From: Bacteroidaceae bacterium
GTDB lineage: Bacteria; Bacteroidota; Bacteroidia; Bacteroidales; Bacteroidaceae
Assembly (NCBI GenBank): GCA_017530735.1
Contig: JAFXMB010000120.1
Location: 1-33,015, forward strand
Direction of reading: 5' to 3'
Length of the DNA: 33,015 nt
The notes under the pieces were generated by a model. That model made no database searches and was not told where the DNA came from. It saw nothing but the letters and a program-made list of their open reading frames with translations. The position numbers were made by a program, and so were the translations under genes. Positions 7,896 through 15,334 of this stretch are shown here, piece by piece (the first letter of the stretch is position 1; every line of letters starts with the position of its first letter).

Positions 7896-8914
7896 TGAGA
7901 CAGATTAGGATTCCCGCACAGGGAGAGATGATTGTGGAGCAGGCCCCCAAGCCCACTGCAGGTGCAGGCCATGTGCTGCTCAAAATAAACTACGTAGGAT
8001 TCTGCGGATCAGACCTGAACACATTCCTGGGCCGCAATCTGATGGCCAAGGAGGCAGTAATCCCGGGCCATGAGATAGGCGCTGTGATAGAGAGTGTTGG
8101 CGCAGATGTGCCTGATTATCTGGTTCCGGGTCTTGCGGTTACGGTAAATCCCTATACCAACTGCGGACACTGCGCCGCTTGCCGTTCAGGACATCCCAAT
8201 GCATGCCAGTTCAACGAGACATTGGGTGTACAGCGTGACGGCGCCATGCGCGACTTCATGGTACTGCCATGGCAGAAAGTAATACCGGCACAGGGCATAT
8301 CGCCCCGTGACTGTGCACTTATTGAGCCCATGAGCGTAGGTTTCCATGCCGTATCACGCGCACAGGTGACAGACTCCGACACAGTACTGGTATTCGGTTG
8401 CGGAATGATAGGAGTAGGTGCCATAGTACGTGCATCGCTTCGCGGAGCCACCGTCATAGCCGTTGATCTGGACAACGAGAAACTCGCTTTGGCAAAACGC
8501 CTTGGAGCAGCCCACACCATCAACTCCAAAGAAGAGGATCTGCACGCAAAACTGACCGAATTGACCGATGGATTGGGCCCGACAGTAGTGGTCGAAGCAG
8601 TAGGAAGCGTACCCACCTATCAGGCAGCAATTGACGAAGTTGCATTCTCAGGCCGAGTAGTCTGCATAGGTTACTCCAAGAATGACGTAACCTTCCACAC
8701 CGGCCTCTTTGTAAAGAAGGAGATAAACATCCACGGCTCAAGAAACGCCCTACCAGCCGACTTCGAAGCCGTAATCCGCTATCTCCAGCGCGGAACCTGC
8801 CCCGTCAACGAACTGATCTCAGCAGTAGTCAAACCAGACCAAGCCCTGGAAGCCATGCAAAAGTGGGTAGAAGCCCCAGGAAAAGTCTTCCGAATTCTGG
8901 TCGGTTTCAATTGA
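7895..8914 (+). CDS. Zinc-dependent medium-chain dehydrogenase, sugar-acid or polyol type
   Basis: NAD(P)-dependent zinc alcohol dehydrogenase of the sorbitol/threonine/galactonate dehydrogenase branch. 339 residues. Catalytic zinc ligands are C37 (FCGSD) and H59-E60 (GHE). The structural zinc site has C90, C93, C96 and C104 (NCGHCAAC). A Rossmann-fold GCGMIGVGA lies near 168-176. It is the last gene of the putative fucose operon and could oxidise a hydroxyl of the aldonate or 2-keto-3-deoxy acid released after lactone opening. The fuconate dehydratase and cleaving hydrolase known from oxidative fucose pathways are not in the window. Its last codon and stop (AAT TGA) form the first bases of the palindromic element that follows. 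Confidence 0.86.
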   Translation: MRQIRIPAQGEMIVEQAPKPTAGAGHVLLKINYVGFCGSDLNTFLGRNLMAKEAVIPGHEIGAVIESVGADVPDYLVPGLAVTVNPYTNCGHCAACRSGHPNACQFNETLGVQRDGAMRDFMVLPWQKVIPAQGISPRDCALIEPMSVGFHAVSRAQVTDSDTVLVFGCGMIGVGAIVRASLRGATVIAVDLDNEKLALAKRLGAAHTINSKEEDLHAKLTELTDGLGPTVVVEAVGSVPTYQAAIDEVAFSGRVVCIGYSKNDVTFHTGLFVKKEINIHGSRNALPADFEAVIRYLQRGTCPVNELISAVVKPDQALEAMQKWVEAPGKVFRILVGFN

Positions 8915-9112
8915 TCCTGCTTCAAAATAGACCATAGGGTCTCAGGGAGTCTCGCACCCACGCGCGACCAGTGGGAGGGGCCCGCGACAAAAAATATCGA
9001 TTCTGGAACGCTGAGCTTGCTCAGTAGTTTCGGAATCGATATATTTTGTTGTGGGAGGGCATTCTCCCTGAGACCCTATGGTCTATTTTGAAGTGGGGTC
9101 AATTCTGATTAT
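8907..9112 (+). repeat. Long nested palindromic element, copy 1
   Basis: Outer stem: 8909-8949 pairs with 9064-9104, 41 positions of which 38 are Watson-Crick; the other three (8915, 8918, 8919) are G/U-compatible in plus-strand RNA. Middle stem: 8988-9003 with 9033-9048 (CAAAAAATATCGATTC arm, one mismatch). Apical hairpin: CTGAGC at 9011-9016 with GCTCAG at 9019-9024. A local CCCAC/GTGGG hairpin (8957-8961 with 8971-8975) sits on the 5' side, and GTGGGAGGG recurs at 9051-9059. The core is nearly identical to the element at 32695-32880, same orientation. It exactly fills the gap between convergent genes and includes both stop codons. No protein is encoded. The edges TCAATT (8907) and AATTCTGATTAT (9101-9112) are also shared with copy 2. 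Nature unknown: structured transcript end, or REP/MITE-like repeat. Confidence 0.93.
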
Positions 9113-10844
9113 CTTCAGAATCGAGTTCTCGAATCTGAGCCAAAAGCTCATCGGCCTCCTTCTTGAGTTCCTCAATCTTAGCCTTTATGGTGTCTACAAA
9201 ACCGTTGCCGGCCTTGCTTGAAGCGTTCATGAAGCCCAGATTGTTCTCATAGGTCTGAATCTCATTCTTCTTCTGCTCATACTGGCGCTGCAGTTTCTCG
9301 CGCGGTGAGCCCACCTCACGGATACCTCCGCGCTGCGGCTGACGTCCGCGTCCGGTACGTACCACGCCTGAGAACGGCTCCATCACAGCCTTGAACTCGG
9401 CTGCAATCTTATCCTTTACCTTGAAGGGTACGAATCCTATGCCGTTCCACTCTTCAACCAGTTGCTGGATTGCTGCAATATCATCGTCAGAAAGGTTGTC
9501 GGGATTGAACGCCTTGAGTTTGGAGAGAATCTCCTTCTTTGCTGCCAGGTTGGTGTTCTCCTCATGCTTCTTGGATGAGGTGTTCTTGTCACGCTGCTCG
9601 TAGAAATAGTCACAGGCTCCGATAAAGCGCTTCCAGATGGTGTTGGTGTATTTCTTCTGTACGGGGCCTATCTCACGCCACTGCTTCTGGAGTTCAGCCA
9701 TCTTGTCACCGGTAGCCTTCCAGTCAGTGCTGTCCTTGAGAGATTCGGCCTGCTCGCAGAGAGCGGTCTTCTTTTCAAGGTTGGCGGTCATATCGGTCTT
9801 GGCCTGTTTGAAGAACTCACCCTTCTTGCTGAAGAACACATCACAGGCAGCGCGGAAACGCTCAAATATCTTCTGGTTCTGCTTGGCGGGGGCAAAGCCT
9901 ATATCCTTCCACTTCTTCTGGAGAGCAAGCACCTCCTGGGTCTTCTCGTTCCAACTCTGGAATGTGGTCAGTTTATCATATTCAATACCCTCCAGAAGTT
10001 CGCAGATGACGGTTTTCTGGTCAAGGTTCTCTTTCTCCTTGTCCTTAATCTCCTCAAAATGCTGCTGATGACGTTTATTGATTACGGTCGATGCAGTCTT
10101 GAAGCGGTTCCAGATTTCCTCTCTTGACTCCTTTGACACAGGGCCGGTCTCACGATAGTCCTGGTGCAGTTTCTGAAGTTTGCGGAAAGCAGCCACCACA
10201 TCGGGCTCATCGGCCAGACGCTCAGCCTCCTCGCAGATGGCAATCTTGGCCTCCATGTTCTTCTTGAAGTCATACTCACGGAACTCGTTGTTGAGTTTCT
10301 GTATGTCATAGAACTGCTCAGCGTACTGCTGATATGCTTTCCAGAGTTCGTTAGCCTTATCGGCCGGAACCTCCTTTATCTCTTTCCACTCCTGGAGAAT
10401 GGTCTTGAATTCGTTGTATGATGCGCCCTCGGTATTGGCCTTCTCTATGAGAGCCTTGAAACGGTCCAGAAGTTCCAGTTTCTTCTTATAGTTCTCCTTA
10501 CGGACAACCTCAAGAGCCTCCTGAGCGGCGGCTTTCTTCTCCTTTATGATATTCATGAGCTTACGGAACTGTTCCTCAAGGGGATCGGGTTCAGGCTTGA
10601 AATCCTGGGCTGTACCTCCACCGGCCACGAATGCGGCAATCTGCTCCTCCTGGGCTGCGCGCTGAAGCTTATAGAAATTCTGCTTGAGAGACTCAAGTTC
10701 AGGTCTCTTGGCCAAAGAAATATCACCCACCATCTCCTGAAGACGGGCAATGATCTCCTCACGTGTGGTAGCAGTTACTGTGGCCTCCTGAATCTCCTCT
10801 TCAACCGGCTCGGGAGCAATCTCCTTGTTCAATTCTTCGCTCAT
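9099..10844 (-). CDS. DUF349 repeat protein
   Basis: Cytoplasmic all-alpha protein built of several DUF349 repeats of about 70 residues; this family is common in Bacteroidota and has no settled function. From the chosen start it has 581 residues. An acidic, Glu-rich N-terminus (about 1-45) comes first. A series of repeats follows, recognisable by recurring W-K-x-I-G/P-x-x-x-K and IWxRF/FERFRAACDxFF motifs up to about residue 500. A Gly/Arg stretch (RTGRGRQPQRGGIR) and a C-terminal coiled coil (from KLQRQYEQKKNEI) complete it. I start it at the ATG at 10844 (MSEELNK) because the ten extra residues from 10874 look like leader sequence. Its final codon and stop lie inside the right arm of palindromic element copy 1. 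Confidence 0.85.
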   Translation of the reverse strand: MSEELNKEIAPEPVEEEIQEATVTATTREEIIARLQEMVGDISLAKRPELESLKQNFYKLQRAAQEEQIAAFVAGGGTAQDFKPEPDPLEEQFRKLMNIIKEKKAAAQEALEVVRKENYKKKLELLDRFKALIEKANTEGASYNEFKTILQEWKEIKEVPADKANELWKAYQQYAEQFYDIQKLNNEFREYDFKKNMEAKIAICEEAERLADEPDVVAAFRKLQKLHQDYRETGPVSKESREEIWNRFKTASTVINKRHQQHFEEIKDKEKENLDQKTVICELLEGIEYDKLTTFQSWNEKTQEVLALQKKWKDIGFAPAKQNQKIFERFRAACDVFFSKKGEFFKQAKTDMTANLEKKTALCEQAESLKDSTDWKATGDKMAELQKQWREIGPVQKKYTNTIWKRFIGACDYFYEQRDKNTSSKKHEENTNLAAKKEILSKLKAFNPDNLSDDDIAAIQQLVEEWNGIGFVPFKVKDKIAAEFKAVMEPFSGVVRTGRGRQPQRGGIREVGSPREKLQRQYEQKKNEIQTYENNLGFMNASSKAGNGFVDTIKAKIEELKKEADELLAQIRELDSEDNQN

Positions 10845-10882
10845 AATCTTGGGTTTTAATTCCAAAAGATGCAAATAAAAGC

Positions 10883-10918
10883 AAATCCCTGCAAAAAACC
10901 TATTTTTCGCAGAGATTT
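10883..10918 (-). terminator. Possible weak terminator after mgtE
   Basis: On the minus strand a 10-bp inverted repeat (AAATCTCTGC with GCAGGGATTT, one G/T wobble; 10909-10918 with 10883-10892) encloses a 16-nt AT-rich loop. It is followed by GCTTTTATTTG instead of a clean T-run. It lies between the mgtE stop and the DUF349 start. The long loop and broken T-tract make this only a candidate. Confidence 0.35.
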
Positions 10919-10936
10919 GTTAAAAAAATACGGCAA

Positions 10937-12283
10937 TCAGTGGATTATGAGGCTGATTACGGCCATATAGATTCCCATGCCCAGCAGGTCATTTGTAATC
11001 TGTACAAAGGGACCGGTGGCAATGGCGGGATCAATGTGAATCTTCTCAAACAGCAACGGAAGCAGAGTACCCCAGAGCGTTCCTATCAATACCAGGGCGA
11101 ACATACTGCCTGGGACAGCATATGTAACCGGATCAGACCAGCCGAACGCGAATGCATTGTATGCCAGGACCAGAAGAGACAGCACTATGGCATTCAGAAG
11201 TGCCACGGCGCTCTCCTTGAACACCTGCTTCCAGATATTTGATGTATTCAGTGAGCCGTTGGCCAGACCCTGTACCACAAGGGCCGATGACTGGGTACCC
11301 ACGTTACCGCCGGTACCTCCGATAAGCGGGATAAAGAACAGCAGTGAAGTGGCGGCGGCAAAGGCGGTCTCGAAATGTTCCAGAAGTTTGGAGTTCAGGA
11401 TACCTCCCAGGATACCTATGAGCAGCCACGGGATACGTGACCACATCTGACGTATTACGCTGTCGGCGGTCTCGACGTCACCGGTAAGACCTGATGCCAT
11501 CTGGTAGTCATGCTCCTGTTGGTCACGCAACTCATCGATCACGTCATCGACGGTTATCTGACCCTGAAGGCGTCCTATGCTGTCCACTACCGGGACCGAT
11601 ACCAGGTTATATTTTTCTATCAGTTGAACCACATCATCAATGGGAGTATCGACCTTAGTGCTTATCAGATCCTCATCCATCACGTACTTAACCTTTGATA
11701 CGGACGGGTTGGTAATCATCTTCTTGAGGGGGAACACACCTTTCAGGCGGCCGTCATCATCCACCACATAGACGTTGTAGATATCATCCAGATCCTCGGC
11801 CTGCTTGCGCATCTCCTGCAGGCACTCAGGCATGGACATGTTCTCATTCACAACTACCATCTCGGTGCCCATCAGACCACCGGCGGTATCCTCGTCATAC
11901 TGCATCAGGTCAACAATATCGCTGGCCTGTTCTATGTCACCGATATGGGCAAGCACCTCCTCCTGCTTGTCCTCGTCCAGATCCTGAATGATATCAACGG
12001 CATCATCGGTATACATGTTGTCGATGAACTTGGTGGCGATGACATCTGACGGCAGTTCGTCAAGCAACCTCTTTCGGTTGTCCTCATCCATCTCCACAAG
12101 TACATCGGCTGCCGTCTCGTTGTCCAACTGACGGTATACCAAACGGGCATCCTCAACGTCCAGGGTATCGCACAGTTCGGCGATATCGGCGGGATGCATC
12201 TCATCAAGGATGGCCTTCAGCTTTTCGGCATCCTGATTCTCAATCACTTCAAGAATGTTATCCAGAAATTCCTTCTCCTCCAT
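10937..12283 (-). CDS. mgtE: Magnesium transporter MgtE
   Basis: Mg2+-selective channel of the inner membrane, gated by intracellular Mg2+. 448 residues, the usual family length. The N-terminal superhelical MgtE domain is at about 1-130, two CBS domains at about 135-255, and five membrane helices from about 290. The conserved pore segment GGTGGNVGTQSSALVVQG and the later IDPAIATGPFVQITNDLLG supply the ion-pathway asparagine and aspartates. The ATG at 12283 (MEEKEFLDNI) is preferred over an upstream in-frame ATG at 12364 that would overlap rsmA. A small GC-rich hairpin (GGCCC at 12312-12316 on minus with GGGCC at 12300-12304) stands 16 nt before the start. I see no Mg2+ riboswitch. Confidence 0.95.
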   Translation of the reverse strand: MEEKEFLDNILEVIENQDAEKLKAILDEMHPADIAELCDTLDVEDARLVYRQLDNETAADVLVEMDEDNRKRLLDELPSDVIATKFIDNMYTDDAVDIIQDLDEDKQEEVLAHIGDIEQASDIVDLMQYDEDTAGGLMGTEMVVVNENMSMPECLQEMRKQAEDLDDIYNVYVVDDDGRLKGVFPLKKMITNPSVSKVKYVMDEDLISTKVDTPIDDVVQLIEKYNLVSVPVVDSIGRLQGQITVDDVIDELRDQQEHDYQMASGLTGDVETADSVIRQMWSRIPWLLIGILGGILNSKLLEHFETAFAAATSLLFFIPLIGGTGGNVGTQSSALVVQGLANGSLNTSNIWKQVFKESAVALLNAIVLSLLVLAYNAFAFGWSDPVTYAVPGSMFALVLIGTLWGTLLPLLFEKIHIDPAIATGPFVQITNDLLGMGIYMAVISLIIH

Positions 12284-12347
12284 AATTATCTGAATATTTG
12301 GCCCTGAAGCGGGGCCGGGTGAACATTTTCTTTTCTCTCTACGGCAT

Positions 12348-13124
12348 TCAGGCTTTGCCCTCAACCATAAGCGTCAGTTTTATGAAGTCTTCAACTGACA
12401 GCTGTTCCGGACGTTTGTCCAGATACGGGCAGTCCGCCGGTAGAGGGGAGTCTTTATCATAGACCTGTCGCAAGGAGTTGCGCAACATCTTGCGGCGCAT
12501 TCCGAAGGTGGATTTAACAATCTTGCGGAAAAGCGCCTCGCTGCACTCCAGTGAACGGCGGCTGTTACGCTGCAGGCGTATCACACCGCTCTTGACCTTT
12601 GGAGGCGGGTCAAAAACGTTTTCATTTACGGTAAACAGATATTCGGTATCATACCACAACTGGATGAACACGCTCAGTATGCCGTAGTCCTTGTTTCCGG
12701 GACCGGAGCAGATACGCTGTGCCACCTCACGCTGCAGCATTCCGGTGCAGCAGGGTATGAGTTCCCTGTAGTCCAGCATCTTGAAGAATATCTGGCTGGA
12801 TATGTTGTACGGATAGTTTCCTGTAAGTACAAACTGGCGGCCGTCAAACAGGGTGTTCAGGTCCAGTTGCAGGAAATCCCCCTCAATGACATTCAGTGCA
12901 GGGAAGTTCTCATGCAGGTATACGACAGACTCGCTGTCTATCTCAACAACCTTTAGTTCACGGTTTTTCTGACTTAGGAATTGTGTAAGAACCCCTGTAC
13001 CGGGTCCTATCTCAAGAATCGGGAGGTCGGCGCGTGCATCAACTGTGCCGGCTATACGTTGAGCGATATCCATATCCCTCAGGAAATGTTGGCCTAAAGC
13101 CTTTTTGGGTCTTACTGTCCGCAT
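12348..13124 (-). CDS. rsmA: 16S rRNA dimethyladenosine transferase
   Basis: Dimethylates the two adjacent adenosines of the helix-45 loop in 16S rRNA late in small-subunit assembly, using S-adenosylmethionine. 258 residues from the ATG at 13124 (MRTVRPKKALGQHFL). This start is supported by the universal KKALGQHFL block lying at the N-terminus; an in-frame ATG at 13208 would add an unlikely 28-residue extension. The SAM site EIGPGTG is at 38-44 and the catalytic motif NYPYNIS replaces the commoner NLPYNIS. The C-terminal substrate domain is present. It lies 64 nt upstream of mgtE on the same strand. Confidence 0.96.
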   Translation of the reverse strand: MRTVRPKKALGQHFLRDMDIAQRIAGTVDARADLPILEIGPGTGVLTQFLSQKNRELKVVEIDSESVVYLHENFPALNVIEGDFLQLDLNTLFDGRQFVLTGNYPYNISSQIFFKMLDYRELIPCCTGMLQREVAQRICSGPGNKDYGILSVFIQLWYDTEYLFTVNENVFDPPPKVKSGVIRLQRNSRRSLECSEALFRKIVKSTFGMRRKMLRNSLRQVYDKDSPLPADCPYLDKRPEQLSVEDFIKLTLMVEGKA

Positions 13125-13171
13125 CAATGTCCATATAGAATATGTTTGGTTATCAACTCGCGAAAATTTAC

Positions 13172-13179
13172 TATCTTCG
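13172..13179 (+). promoter_or_regulatory. Possible promoter of the flippase-like gene
   Basis: TATCTTCG at 13172-13179 is one base off the -7 consensus. A TTTG at 13145-13148 lies 23 nt upstream, somewhat beyond the usual 19-21. If used, the leader to the ATG at 13258 would be about 75 nt and would include two perfect small hairpins: CTGCCG/CGGCAG (13200-13217) and TCATCC/GGATGA (13233-13247). Confidence 0.3.
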
Positions 13180-13257
13180 CACATCAGAATGCTGACCTCC
13201 TGCCGCATTCACGGCAGCAAAGGTAGGCAAAATCATCCAAAGGATGAACACTTTATA

Positions 13258-14262
13258 ATGAAAAAGATAGCGTCAACCACACTCAAAATAGCCATACCTC
13301 TGCTCATATCGGCCGTGGTTCTCTATTTCACATACCGCGACTACGATTTCTCGCAGTTCTGGACCGATATGCACAGTATCCGCTGGGGCTGGCTCATAGC
13401 CGCACTCTCATTCAGTGCACTGGGTCCCCTGTTCCGCGGTCTGAGATGGAACCTGCTGCTTGAGCCAATAGGATATGACGTTCCCAAGAAAGATACCGTT
13501 CTGACCGTTTTCACCGGCTATGCAGCCAACATCATCATACCCCGTGTAGGCGAGATCTGCCGCTGCGGAATGCTTGAGCAGAACGCCAATGTTCCTTTCA
13601 GCAAGGGCCTGGGCACGCTGGTTGCCGAACGCGTGGTCGATGCCGTACTGCTGGGACTGATCGTCGTGGCCGGAATACTGGTTTCATGGAATGAATTCAC
13701 CCTTCTGCTTACCCCTGATGCCAATGCATCCGCACCCGTAGCAGAGAGCGTCCCGCTCCTGCAGAACACCCGCTTCTGGATATGGACGGCCGGAATCATA
13801 CTGTTCATCGCAGTATGCTGGTGGGCATGCGTGAAGTTCCGCCTGTGGGATAAGGTAAAGAATTTTGTTCGCGGATTCTGGGAGGGATTCATGTCCCTCA
13901 AACAGATAAGGCAACTGCCGCTGTTCCTTGCATACTCTATCGGCATATGGGTATGCTACTACTTTGAACTCTATCTGGCGTTCTACTGCCTGCCGTCAAC
14001 AGCCACAGTCGGTCCCATAGGCGGACTGGCCTGCTTTGCCGCCAGCAGCGTGGCCGTACTGGTGCCCACACCCAACGGCGCAGGTCCGTGGAATCTGGCC
14101 ATTGTCAAGATGCTGGGCATTTACGGAGCCAAGACCAACGAGGCCCAGATAATGTCATTCGTACTCCATTTCTGCCAGACTATGATCTATCTGCTCTGCG
14201 GATTGATAGCCTGGATAGCACTCAAGATAATTCACCGCAATGGAACATCCCGAGAACAGTGA
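13258..14262 (+). CDS. Flippase-like integral membrane protein (LPG synthase TM / UPF0104 family)
   Basis: Polytopic membrane protein of the family matching the transmembrane half of lysylphosphatidylglycerol synthase; members without the transferase domain are thought to move or handle lipids. 334 residues, with about eight hydrophobic segments and no soluble aminoacyl-transferase domain. Family marks are the early LRWNLLLEPIG after helix 2, RVGEICRCGML, the VAERVVD stretch, and the late PTPNGAGPWN motif. The start is ATG 13258 (MKKIAST), because the upstream in-frame ATG at 13105 would run through the divergent rsmA start region. Its 3' end overlaps meaB by 23 nt, suggesting co-translation. 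Substrate is unknown. Confidence 0.85.
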   Translation: MKKIASTTLKIAIPLLISAVVLYFTYRDYDFSQFWTDMHSIRWGWLIAALSFSALGPLFRGLRWNLLLEPIGYDVPKKDTVLTVFTGYAANIIIPRVGEICRCGMLEQNANVPFSKGLGTLVAERVVDAVLLGLIVVAGILVSWNEFTLLLTPDANASAPVAESVPLLQNTRFWIWTAGIILFIAVCWWACVKFRLWDKVKNFVRGFWEGFMSLKQIRQLPLFLAYSIGIWVCYYFELYLAFYCLPSTATVGPIGGLACFAASSVAVLVPTPNGAGPWNLAIVKMLGIYGAKTNEAQIMSFVLHFCQTMIYLLCGLIAWIALKIIHRNGTSREQ

Positions 14263-15334
14263 CGAGTATAAAGGACTGACCGTAAACAGCGGAGTGGTAA
14301 GCCCCGGGTCTGTAAACCCCTACCTCAAGGGCCGACGCATAACCCGTCCCACCCTTTCGGTGCAGGACTATGTTGACGGAATAGTAAAAGGCAACGTAAC
14401 GGTCCTGAGCCAGGCCGTCACACTGGTGGAGAGTCTCAAGCCCGAGCACCAGGCCATAGCCCAGGAGGTCATTGAAAAATGTCTTCCCTACTCAGGCAAC
14501 TCCGTACGCATTGGCATAAGCGGCGTTCCGGGAGCCGGAAAGAGCACCAGTATCGATGCTTTCGGCCTGCACGTGCTTAAAGACGGCGGAAAGCTTGCCG
14601 TATTGGCCATCGACCCCAGTTCAGAACGTACCAAAGGCAGCATATTGGGTGACAAGACACGCATGGAGCGTCTGGCAGTACACCCCAAGGCATTCATACG
14701 CCCCAGCCCGTCGGCCGGATCACTGGGTGGTGTGGCACGCAAGACCCGTGAGACTATTGTACTCTGTGAGGCAGCCGGTTTTGACAAGATTTTCGTTGAG
14801 ACCGTAGGCGTAGGTCAGAGTGAGACAGCCGTCCACTCAATGGTTGATTTCTTCCTGCTCATACAGCTGGCCGGCACAGGCGATGAACTGCAGGGCATAA
14901 AGCGCGGCATTATGGAGATGGCCGATGGCATCATCATCAACAAGGCCGACGGTGACAATGCGCCCAAAGCCGAACTGGCAGCAAACTCATTCCGCAACGC
15001 CCTGCATCTCTTTCCCCCATCGGAAAGCGGCTGGACGCCCCAGGTCCTGACCTACTCCGGATTCTACGAGTACAAAATCAAGGAGGTTTGGGACATGGTA
15101 TGGAGTTACATAGACTTTGTAAAGAAAAACGGATATTTCCAGTACCGCCGCAACGAGCAGGCCAAATACTGGATGTACGAGAGTATTAACGAATCCCTCA
15201 AAAACGGTTTCTACAACAATCCTGAGATAGCATCAAGACTGGCCGAAGCCGAACGGCAGGTACTGGGCGGAGAACAGACTTCTTTCTCGGCTGCCCAGAA
15301 ACTGATTGACTTCTACTATTCAAACCTCAAATGA
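14240..15334 (+). CDS. meaB: Methylmalonyl-CoA mutase-associated GTPase MeaB
   Basis: G3E-type P-loop GTPase (ArgK/MeaB) that chaperones methylmalonyl-CoA mutase, gating cobalamin loading and protecting the holoenzyme. 364 residues. Walker A GVPGAGKS is at 95-102, a switch region near DPSSERTKGSILGDKTRM follows, then the G-site VETVGVGQSE and the base-recognition NKAD. In Bacteroidales it serves the succinate-propionate pathway. The mutase subunits (mutA/mutB) are not in this window. The gene overlaps the membrane-protein gene upstream (23 nt) and the glycosyltransferase start downstream (ATGA). The overlap probably reflects packing only. Confidence 0.95.
   Translation: MEHPENSDEYKGLTVNSGVVSPGSVNPYLKGRRITRPTLSVQDYVDGIVKGNVTVLSQAVTLVESLKPEHQAIAQEVIEKCLPYSGNSVRIGISGVPGAGKSTSIDAFGLHVLKDGGKLAVLAIDPSSERTKGSILGDKTRMERLAVHPKAFIRPSPSAGSLGGVARKTRETIVLCEAAGFDKIFVETVGVGQSETAVHSMVDFFLLIQLAGTGDELQGIKRGIMEMADGIIINKADGDNAPKAELAANSFRNALHLFPPSESGWTPQVLTYSGFYEYKIKEVWDMVWSYIDFVKKNGYFQYRRNEQAKYWMYESINESLKNGFYNNPEIASRLAEAERQVLGGEQTSFSAAQKLIDFYYSNLK

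Noticed and set aside
8907..9112. Palindromic element as a simple Rho-independent terminator
   Set aside because: No T-run follows on either strand, the stems are far longer and nested, and the near-identical core at a second site is not expected for an ordinary terminator.
12300..12316. GGCCC/GGGCC hairpin before mgtE, considered as a Mg2+-sensing leader
   Set aside because: Five pairs only and nothing resembling an M-box or other Mg2+ riboswitch in the 64-nt gap.
12348..12364. Overlap of mgtE with rsmA if the first in-frame ATG of mgtE is used
   Set aside because: The extra N-terminal residues are basic and Pro-rich, unlike the family; the downstream ATG at 12283 gives the normal MgtE N-terminus.
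13195..13250. Two small perfect hairpins before the flippase-like gene, considered as a riboswitch or attenuator
   Set aside because: Stems of only six pairs each, no conserved aptamer sequence I recognise and no T-run; mentioned only with the candidate promoter.
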